Source: JAAAOH01 sp041686235
Lineage (GTDB): Bacteria; Spirochaetota; Spirochaetia; DSM-27196; PWMO01
Assembly: GCA_041686235.1 (NCBI GenBank)
Contig: JAWLED010000101.1
Coordinates: 1-8,583, forward strand
Length of the DNA: 8,583 nucleotides
Direction: 5' to 3'
Both the position numbers and the translations under genes were made by a program. Below, piece by piece: positions 1 through 5,660 of this stretch. The notes under the pieces were generated by a model. That model was not told the origin of the DNA and did not search any database. It worked only from the letters and a program-made list of their open reading frames with translations. Every line of letters starts with the position of its first letter. Position 1 is the stretch's first letter.

Positions 1-192
1 CGCACCGACGCCTCTCGGGCGCGGGCTACCGGTGGCAGCGGCCTCGGTCTGTCGATCGCAAAGCGCATTGTTGAAGCTCTCGGGGGTCGTATACACGCAG
101 AAGTGCGGCCGGGCGGGGGAACCACCGTGGTGTTCCGCCTACCGGCCGCAATGAATAGCGGGAATTACGACGAGGTCGTCCCGTCGTCGTAG
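1..192 (+). CDS. Sensor histidine kinase, C-terminal fragment (HATPase_c end)
   Basis: The window opens inside this gene, in frame 1, and 63 codons remain before TAG at 190-192. The visible part is the end of a GHKL ATPase domain: a G2-box motif TGGSGLGLSIAKRI (residues 10-23 of the fragment), then a helix and the closing beta strands ending TTVVFRLP (41-48). This pattern, with D-A-S-R-A-R before the glycines, is typical of OmpR/PhoR-class two-component sensor kinases, which bind ATP here to autophosphorylate a histidine further upstream. The sensor, membrane and dimerisation parts lie outside the window, so the signal and the partner regulator cannot be named. A tail of about 13 residues after the last strand runs into the 3' end of the converging lipoprotein gene. 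The family call is firm; the subfamily is inference. Confidence 0.9.
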   Translation, partial: RTDASRARATGGSGLGLSIAKRIVEALGGRIHAEVRPGGGTTVVFRLPAAMNSGNYDEVVPSS

Positions 193-776
193 CTAACGTG
201 CAGTTGCTGGGTAACGGGCTCTTCCACACCGTCAACGAGCGCGGAAACGGGAATGATGGTCAACAGATAATGCAGATCGAGGTCCATCGAGAATCGGCCT
301 GTTTCTTGGTCAACCGGAACCTCGGTGCCGGCCACAAACACTTTCGCCGCAGGGTCCGATACCAACCCGCTCACTTGCAGCCGGCGAGCATTGGTCATGA
401 ACTCCGGCTCCGCCGGTGAGTCGAGGTTGAGCGCAAGCTCCCGCGTAATGGTGAGCGTTCGCGTCGAAGACAAGAAGTCGTCGTCTTCGGCTTTCACTAC
501 GATCCGGTTCGAGCCGTACTCGAGCGGCACTTCGCTGCTGAACGCACCCTCGCTGTCAACGGCGATCTCTTCGTCGTCAATCGTCGTCCGCACGCCGGGC
601 TCCGAAACGATTCCGGTAATCGTCACCGTCGGCTCGGCCAGAGTCGTCCTCGTTTTCGGCGAGGTCAATTCGATTCTCAGCCGCGGCTTCGACGTCCGTG
701 ACGGACCGCATCCAACCACCAAGAGCACTGCGAGAACCGCAGGTACAATGTAGAGATAGCGTTTCTTTCCCTTCAT
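165..776 (-). CDS. Putative lipoprotein with two Ig-like (glucodextranase-B-like) repeats
   Basis: A 203-residue protein of unknown function. I start it at the ATG at 776 because a strong Shine-Dalgarno (GAGGAG, 783-788 on the plus strand) precedes it and it yields a textbook type II signal peptide: basic MKGKKR, a hydrophobic core at residues 8-21 and lipobox VVG-C with the lipidated Cys at 23. An upstream in-frame ATG (857) would bury this signal behind 27 extra residues. The mature part has two similar beta-rich repeats, about residues 37-111 and 118-197. Each begins with 'SP', has a T/S-G-x-V-S-(E/D)-P turn (ITGIVSEP, VSGLVSDP), a short V/I-D strand and a 'G-x-F' strand. This is the look of the glucodextranase-B/Big-type Ig fold often found in envelope proteins. 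No enzymatic motif is visible. It is probably a structural or binding lipoprotein exported to the periplasm or outer membrane. It converges on the histidine kinase gene and overlaps it by 28 bp. Confidence 0.8.
   Translation of the reverse strand: MKGKKRYLYIVPAVLAVLLVVGCGPSRTSKPRLRIELTSPKTRTTLAEPTVTITGIVSEPGVRTTIDDEEIAVDSEGAFSSEVPLEYGSNRIVVKAEDDDFLSSTRTLTITRELALNLDSPAEPEFMTNARRLQVSGLVSDPAAKVFVAGTEVPVDQETGRFSMDLDLHYLLTIIPVSALVDGVEEPVTQQLHVSYDDGTTSS
166..191. repeat. 8-bp inverted repeat spanning both convergent stop codons
   Basis: TACGACGA at 166-173 is perfectly complementary to TCGTCGTA at 184-191, with a 10-nt loop. The stem includes most of the kinase stop codon (190-192) on the plus strand and most of the lipoprotein stop codon (165-167) on the minus strand. 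There is no T-tract on either side, so it is not a canonical intrinsic terminator. It could form a hairpin at the 3' end of both transcripts. The sequence is seen; the function is inference. Confidence 0.45.
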
Positions 777-873
777 CTCTTTCTCCTCGGCAACCCCTGC
801 ACCCCGACAGTGCCCTGCACTCCCGACGACCGGCGTCGCCCTCTCGTTTTGATGCACACAACCTACCTCCCAA

Positions 874-892
874 TTATGACGATCTTATGACG
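874..892 (-). promoter_or_regulatory. PhoB-box-like tandem repeat upstream of the lipoprotein gene
   Basis: The plus strand shows TTATGACG twice, at 874-881 and 885-892, exactly 11 bp apart. Read on the minus strand this is CGTCATAAGATCGTCATAA. It closely follows the classical Pho box layout of two GTCAT half-sites one helical turn apart, separated by an A/T-containing spacer. OmpR/PhoB-family response regulators bind such head-to-tail repeats. The site lies about 100-115 bp upstream of the lipoprotein ATG and more than 100 bp upstream of the predicted sdhA start of transcription, so the lipoprotein is the likelier target. A weak TAGGTT lies 8 nt downstream as a possible -10, but I see no strong core promoter. 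The repeat is certain; the regulator is inference. Confidence 0.4.
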
Positions 893-910
893 GGCTATCG
901 GTTTATTTGC

Positions 911-952
911 GAGACCCGCAGAGCGGTCATGTGCGTGACGCGCAAAGCGGTC
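911..952 (+). repeat. Tandem 18-bp direct repeat, 24-bp period, upstream of the sdhA promoter
   Basis: Positions 911-928 and 935-952 match at 15 of 18 bases; the best-conserved part is CGCA(G/A)AGCGGTC (917-928 and 941-952). The start-to-start distance is 24 bp, a little over two helical turns. The pair ends 7 bp before the proposed -35 element of sdhA, which places the copies at roughly -84 to -67 and -60 to -43 relative to the predicted start. That is a usual position for an activator with two sites. I do not recognise the motif as belonging to a known regulator (not ArcA, Fnr or Crp). Confidence 0.5.
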
Positions 953-959
953 GGCAAAC

Positions 960-988
960 TTGCGTGGTCACCCCCTTCATGCTATATT
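960..988 (+). promoter_or_regulatory. Predicted sigma70-type promoter for the sdhA operon
   Basis: TTGCGT (960-965, 3 of 6 to TTGACA) is followed by a 17-nt spacer and TATATT (983-988, 5 of 6 to TATAAT). This is the optimal spacing for housekeeping sigma. Transcription would begin near 995, giving a leader of about 75 nt before the TTG of sdhA. The A/T-rich -10 stands out in this GC-rich sequence. The weak -35 next to upstream direct repeats fits an activator-dependent promoter. It is the only convincing promoter I see for the downstream gene cluster. Confidence 0.55.
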
Positions 989-1054
989 CGGGGACAGTTA
1001 CTCTCAGGAATTCAGCACGGTCCGATTCTTCGGAGCGCCGGATTTCCTCGAGCC

Positions 1055-1072
1055 AAGGAGTAGATAACGTTG
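1055..1072 (+). promoter_or_regulatory. Shine-Dalgarno that fixes the TTG start of sdhA
   Basis: AAGGAG at 1055-1060 sits 9 nt before TTG at 1070-1072. The nearby ATG at 1077 is out of frame, and the next in-frame start candidate (GTG at 1091) would cut into the first beta strand of the FAD-binding fold. TTG is therefore the best start. Confidence 0.8.
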
Positions 1073-2797
1073 ACACATGAATTCGACGCAGTGATCGTTG
1101 GAGCAGGCGGCGCGGGCTTGTACGCGGCCCTCGAAGCGGGCCAAACGGCAAAGACTGCCGTGCTCTCCAAGCTGTATCCCATGCGCAGCCACACCGGTGC
1201 CGCGCAGGGAGGTATCGGCGCCGCCCTCGGCAACGTCGACGAGGACAACCCGGAGTGGCACGCGTACGACACCGTCAAAGGCGGAGACTACCTCGTAGAT
1301 CAGCAAGCGGCAAAGATCCTCGCAGAGGAGGCCGTTCAAGCGGTGTACGAGTTGGAAAACCGCGGCTTGCCGTTCTCGCGCACCTCCGAGGGGAAAATCG
1401 ATCAGCGTCGTTTCGGCGGGCACACCCGCAATTTCGGAGAGGGCCCGGTGCGACGGTCTTGCTACGCTGCCGACCGCACCGGCAACATGATCCTCCAGAC
1501 CCTTTACCAGCAGTGCATCAAAAATAACGTTCACTTCTACGATGAATTCCAAGTCATCGAGGTCATCATGGACGGCACCCGCGTGGCCGGCCTCGTTACC
1601 TTCGAGCTGTCCACCGGCGAGATTCACATCTTCCGCGCCAAAGCGGTGCTCTTCGCTACCGGCGGCTTCGGGCGCATGTTCAGCATCACCTCCAACGCGC
1701 TCGCCAACACCGGCGACGGGCCGGCGGTACTTGCCCGCGCCGGGGTTCCTCTCGAAGACATGGAGTTCTTCCAGTTTCACCCGACCGGCATACGGGGCAT
1801 GGGCATCCTCATCACCGAAGGCGTTCGCGGCGAAGGGGGCATTCTCAAGAACAACAACGGCGAGCGCTTCATGGAACGCTACGCACCCACCATGCTCGAC
1901 CTTGCCCCGCGGGACATGGTCTCGCGTGCGATCCTCACCGAGATCCAAGAAGGCCGCGGCATGCGCGGAGACCGCCGCATCGACGACTACGTCATGCTCG
2001 ACGCAAGTCACCTCGGCCGCGACACCGTCTACAAGAAGATCCCCGACATCGTTGACTTCTGTAAGACCTATCTCGACATAGACCCGGCAGAGAAACCCAT
2101 GCCGGTGCAACCCACCGCACACTACGCCATGGGCGGCATTCCCACCGACTCCGACGGCCGCGTATGCACCGACGACACGCTGTGGGAGGGCCTGTACGCC
2201 GCCGGCGAGGCGGCGTGTGTTTCCGTTCACGGAGCAAACCGTCTCGGTACCAACAGCCTCGTAGACCTCGTCGTCTATGGGCGCAGAGCCGGCCGAAACA
2301 TTGCCTCCTACGTGCAACACGCCGACATGCCCCGGATTCCGGCGGACGCCGGCGAGCGGGCCAGGCAGAAAATCGCCAAGCTCAAAGAGGCCAAGGGTGA
2401 GCATCCCGGCCCCCTTTTCGAACATATGCAAGAAGTGATGATGGAGAAAGTCGGCGTGTATCGCAATCACGACGACATGAGCGATGCCGTTTCCGAGATT
2501 CGAAAGCTCAAGAGTCGCCTCGAAGGGGTGAGCGTGCAGGACGCAAACACCTCGTTTAACCAAGAAATCCTCTCGATTCTCGAGCTCGAGAACCTCATCG
2601 ATATCTCGCTCGTCACCGCAACCTCGGCACTCAACCGCACCGAGAGCCGCGGCGCCCACTCACGCAAGGACTACACCGAGCGGAATGACGAGACGTGGCT
2701 CAAGCACACACTCGCCTACCTCGACGGCGACGAGGTCACCATCGACTACAAGAAGGTTGACACGAGTATTTGGACACCCAAACCCAGAACATATTAA
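1070..2797 (+). CDS. sdhA: Succinate dehydrogenase flavoprotein subunit
   Basis: Catalytic subunit of respiratory complex II. It oxidises succinate to fumarate and passes the electrons through FAD to the iron-sulfur subunit, on the cytoplasmic face of the inner membrane. The 575 residues are close to the usual size (E. coli SdhA has 588). The dinucleotide-binding motif GAGGAG is at residues 11-16. S40-H41-T-G carries the histidine expected to hold FAD covalently. F236-H237-P-T-G contains an active-site histidine, E-G-R296-G the expected proton-shuttle arginine, P-T-A-H351-Y the second substrate histidine and H-G-A-N-R391-L-G the carboxylate-binding arginine. The C-terminus (residues 522-550, RTESRGAH to WLKHTLAY) is the conserved helical tail of SDH and fumarate reductase flavoproteins. 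Gene order with sdhB and sucCD supports SDH rather than fumarate reductase, but sequence alone does not exclude reverse activity. The gene starts with TTG. No membrane-anchor gene precedes it. Confidence 0.96.
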   Translation: MTHEFDAVIVGAGGAGLYAALEAGQTAKTAVLSKLYPMRSHTGAAQGGIGAALGNVDEDNPEWHAYDTVKGGDYLVDQQAAKILAEEAVQAVYELENRGLPFSRTSEGKIDQRRFGGHTRNFGEGPVRRSCYAADRTGNMILQTLYQQCIKNNVHFYDEFQVIEVIMDGTRVAGLVTFELSTGEIHIFRAKAVLFATGGFGRMFSITSNALANTGDGPAVLARAGVPLEDMEFFQFHPTGIRGMGILITEGVRGEGGILKNNNGERFMERYAPTMLDLAPRDMVSRAILTEIQEGRGMRGDRRIDDYVMLDASHLGRDTVYKKIPDIVDFCKTYLDIDPAEKPMPVQPTAHYAMGGIPTDSDGRVCTDDTLWEGLYAAGEAACVSVHGANRLGTNSLVDLVVYGRRAGRNIASYVQHADMPRIPADAGERARQKIAKLKEAKGEHPGPLFEHMQEVMMEKVGVYRNHDDMSDAVSEIRKLKSRLEGVSVQDANTSFNQEILSILELENLIDISLVTATSALNRTESRGAHSRKDYTERNDETWLKHTLAYLDGDEVTIDYKKVDTSIWTPKPRTY

Positions 2798-2824
2798 GAC
2801 ACCTTTTTACACTGAGGAGCCAAT

Positions 2825-3571
2825 ATGGATATCACCCTTTCCATTCAACGATACAATCCTGAAACGGACAGCGGCCCCTACGTCAAAGACTACAGCGTGA
2901 GCGCCGAGGCAACCGATCGTGTGCTCGACGCGCTCATGGAGGTCTGGCGCAATTACGACGGGACGTTAACGTTTCGAAAGAGCTGTGCCCACGGCGTGTG
3001 CGGCTCGGACGCCATGCGCATCAACGGCGTGGAGCGCCTCGCCTGTAAGACCCTCATCAAAGACGTGGTCGAGGACGGCGAGAACACCATTCGCATCGAG
3101 CCGCTCAAGCACCTGGCGGTACAGCGCGATTTGATGGTTGACCAAACGCCCTTTCTGCAGAACTTCCGCAGCGTAAAGCCCTTTATGCATCCCGCCGAAG
3201 CGGAGCCTCAGGGTGGGGAGTTTTTGCAGTCGCAGAAAGAGCGCGAGATCTTCGACGACGCCACAAAGTGTATCAACTGCCAGGCGTGTTTCTCCGCCTG
3301 TCCGGTCCTCGACAAGAACCCCGATTTCATCGGTCCGGCCGCCATCGTGCAGGCGGCGCGCTTTGTCTTCGACAGCCGTGACAAGGGGCTCGAGCCGCGT
3401 CTCGACGCACTCGACCAGCCCAACGGGGTGTGGCCCTGCGAGAACCACTTCCAGTGCACCAAGGTCTGCCCGCGTGGTATCAAGGTGACAAAGCTCATTA
3501 ACTTCACTAAGCGGGAGATCAAGAAATACCGAGAAGCCAGGGGCGAACAGACGGCTGAGCCCAAGGAGTAG
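2825..3571 (+). CDS. sdhB: Succinate dehydrogenase iron-sulfur subunit
   Basis: Electron-transfer subunit of complex II, 248 residues, linking the FAD of SdhA to quinone at the membrane. The N-terminal ferredoxin-like domain has C54-x4-C59-G-S-D62 and C74 for the [2Fe-2S] cluster; Asp62 stands where many relatives have a third Cys, as in E. coli SdhB. The C-terminal domain has C149-x2-C152-x2-C155-x3-C159-P and C205-x5-C211-x3-C215-P, the standard set for one [4Fe-4S] and one [3Fe-4S] cluster. The stretch SCAHGVCGSDAMRINGV (53-69) resembles, from memory, mycobacterial Sdh2-type SdhB. Two residues known to line the E. coli quinone pocket (Trp164 and His207) align with Lys164 and Glu206. ATG is preceded by GAGGAG (2814-2819) at 5 nt. 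The gene lies 27 nt after sdhA and 2 nt before sucC. Confidence 0.95.
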   Translation: MDITLSIQRYNPETDSGPYVKDYSVSAEATDRVLDALMEVWRNYDGTLTFRKSCAHGVCGSDAMRINGVERLACKTLIKDVVEDGENTIRIEPLKHLAVQRDLMVDQTPFLQNFRSVKPFMHPAEAEPQGGEFLQSQKEREIFDDATKCINCQACFSACPVLDKNPDFIGPAAIVQAARFVFDSRDKGLEPRLDALDQPNGVWPCENHFQCTKVCPRGIKVTKLINFTKREIKKYREARGEQTAEPKE

Positions 3572-3573
3572 GA

Positions 3574-4701
3574 ATGAAGATTCACGAGTATCAGGCAAAG
3601 GAGCTATTCGCCGAGTACGGCATCCCCGTGGAGCCGCAGCACGTCGTCGACAACGCCGAAGACGCCGTCGAGGCGGCACGCAAGATCGGCGAAACGGTCG
3701 TGGTCAAGGCGCAGGTTTTGGTCGGCGGCCGCGGTAAAGCCGGCGGCGTCAAGCTCGCGAAGACCCCCGAGGAGGCCGGAACGGCGGCCCGGGAGATTCT
3801 ATCGCTCACCATCAAAGACATTCCCGTAGAAAAGGTGATGATCACCCGCGCGGCCGAGATCGAGCAAGAGTTCTACATGGGCCTCACCACCGACCGGGCG
3901 GCAAAACAGCTCATACTCATGATGAGCAAAGCCGGCGGGGTCGACATCGAGGACCTTGCGGTTAACCGGCCCGAAGAGATCATCCGCTTCCACATCAACC
4001 CGGTCGACGGAATAGACGAGGCGGGGCTCAAGAACGCCCTCGAAGAGGTGTTCGAGACGCCGGAGCTCGTCGCACAGGCCGACGAGGCCGTCCGCAAGAT
4101 GTACCGGCTCTACCTCGAAAAAGATTCTTCTCTCGTGGAGATCAACCCGTATGCGCGCATCGACGGCAACACGCTCAAGGCCCTCGATGCCAAGGTCAAT
4201 TTCGACGACAACGCGTTGTTCAAACACCCCGAGCTCGAAGAACTCCGCAACAAAGAAGAGTACTCGGCCGACGAGCTCGAGGCACGGCAGAGCGGATTGA
4301 GCTTCGTCAGCATGGACGGCGAGATCGGCTGCATCGTAAACGGCGCCGGCCTTGCCATGGCTACCATGGATATCATCAAGCTGTATGGGGGCACGCCGGC
4401 CAACTTTCTCGACGTAGGCGGAAGCTCGAACCCCGAGAAGGTGCTCAACGCGCTTCGCATCATCACGCGAAACCCGAAGGTAAAGGGCATTCTCATCAAC
4501 ATTTTCGGCGGAATCACCCGCTGCGACGACATTGCAAAGGGCATCCTCATGGCAATGGAGCAGATCGACATGGACCTTCCGATGGTCATTCGCCTCATCG
4601 GGACAAATGACGAAGAAGGCCGCAACATGCTCGCCGAAAAGGGCATCTCCGCCCATCAGAAGCTCTCCGATGCCGTTGAGCAAGTCGTCGAAAGCGCCTA
4701 A
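3574..4701 (+). CDS. sucC: Succinyl-CoA synthetase (ADP/GDP-forming), beta subunit
   Basis: Nucleotide-binding subunit of succinyl-CoA synthetase. With SucD it converts succinyl-CoA, phosphate and NDP to succinate, CoA and NTP in the cytoplasm. The 375 residues are slightly shorter than the usual 385-390. The N-terminal ATP-grasp fold begins with the family signature MKIHEYQAKELFAEYGIPV and continues with VKAQVLVGGRGKAGGVK (44-60), whose GGRGK loop contacts the nucleotide. E189-I-N191-P-Y supplies metal ligands. The C-terminal ligase domain shows VNGAGLAMATMD (255-266), NFLDVGG (277-283) and NIFGGITRCD (309-318), which meet the alpha subunit and the phosphohistidine. ATP versus GTP preference cannot be read from the sequence. 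AAGGAG (3563-3568) overlaps the end of sdhB, and only 2 nt separate the two genes, so translation is probably coupled. Confidence 0.96.
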   Translation: MKIHEYQAKELFAEYGIPVEPQHVVDNAEDAVEAARKIGETVVVKAQVLVGGRGKAGGVKLAKTPEEAGTAAREILSLTIKDIPVEKVMITRAAEIEQEFYMGLTTDRAAKQLILMMSKAGGVDIEDLAVNRPEEIIRFHINPVDGIDEAGLKNALEEVFETPELVAQADEAVRKMYRLYLEKDSSLVEINPYARIDGNTLKALDAKVNFDDNALFKHPELEELRNKEEYSADELEARQSGLSFVSMDGEIGCIVNGAGLAMATMDIIKLYGGTPANFLDVGGSSNPEKVLNALRIITRNPKVKGILINIFGGITRCDDIAKGILMAMEQIDMDLPMVIRLIGTNDEEGRNMLAEKGISAHQKLSDAVEQVVESA

Positions 4702-4719
4702 GGAGAAAGGGACACAGCC

Positions 4720-5589
<870 letters not shown>

Positions 5590-5651
5590 CATGCCCCGGC
5601 TGAAGCACCCCGGATGTTTGTGATATCGTCTAGCCGATCGCAAGGGGGGAT
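5590..5651 (+). other. sucD-sucA spacer
   Basis: This 62-nt gap is the largest within the gene cluster. I see no T-tract terminator and no convincing -35/-10 pair. CCCCGG occurs twice (5594-5599 and 5608-5613) without clear meaning. It ends in the purine-rich AAGGGGGGA (5642-5650) that serves as ribosome binding site for sucA. Read-through from sucD is the simplest view. Confidence 0.5.
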
Positions 5652-5660
5652 TTGACTTTG
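5642..5660 (+). promoter_or_regulatory. Shine-Dalgarno of sucA and choice between two in-frame TTG starts
   Basis: AAGGGGGGA (5642-5650) is followed by TTG at 5652 and again, in frame, at 5658. Measured from AAGGGG (5642-5647), the gaps are 4 nt and 10 nt, so the second TTG is at least as well placed; it would shorten the protein by two residues. There is no ATG or GTG near either position, so a TTG start is required in both cases. Confidence 0.65.

Larger units (their letters stand above)
777..1069. other. Divergent intergenic control region (lipoprotein / sdhA)
   Basis: This 293-bp stretch separates the start of the minus-strand lipoprotein gene from sdhA. It holds the lipoprotein ribosome binding site (783-788), the Pho-box-like repeat (874-892), the 24-bp-period direct repeat (911-952), the sdhA promoter (960-988) and a leader of roughly 75 nt with a small hairpin (TCCGA 1021-1025 pairing with TCGGA 1030-1034). 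The open frames that cross it look non-coding: none gives a membrane protein of the SdhC/SdhD kind or a recognisable domain. Confidence 0.75.

Noticed and set aside
777..857. Extended N-terminus of the lipoprotein (start at 857)
   Set aside because: It would place 27 residues before a well-formed type II signal peptide, and the ATG at 776 has a strong Shine-Dalgarno.
1021..1034. Small hairpin (TCCGA/TCGGA) in the sdhA leader as a riboswitch or attenuator
   Set aside because: A 5-bp stem with a 4-nt loop and no alternative pairing or T-tract is too little to support a regulatory RNA.
698..1063. Plus-strand open frame of 121 codons just before sdhA, considered as an SDH anchor (sdhC)
   Set aside because: The translation is rich in Arg, Pro and Ser with no transmembrane helices, overlaps the lipoprotein start on the other strand and runs through the promoter region.
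1004..2659. Long minus-strand open frame (551 codons) opposite sdhA
   Set aside because: It lies wholly antisense to a gene with complete SDH motifs and its translation shows no recognisable domain. It is explained by GC-rich codon bias that keeps stops out of the antisense frame.
3008..3010. Asp in place of Cys (residue 62) in the SdhB [2Fe-2S] motif as a defect
   Set aside because: E. coli SdhB also has Asp at this position, so it is a normal variant of the ligand set.
5590..5651. Terminator or second promoter between sucD and sucA
   Set aside because: No stem followed by T residues and no -35/-10 pair with acceptable spacing could be found.
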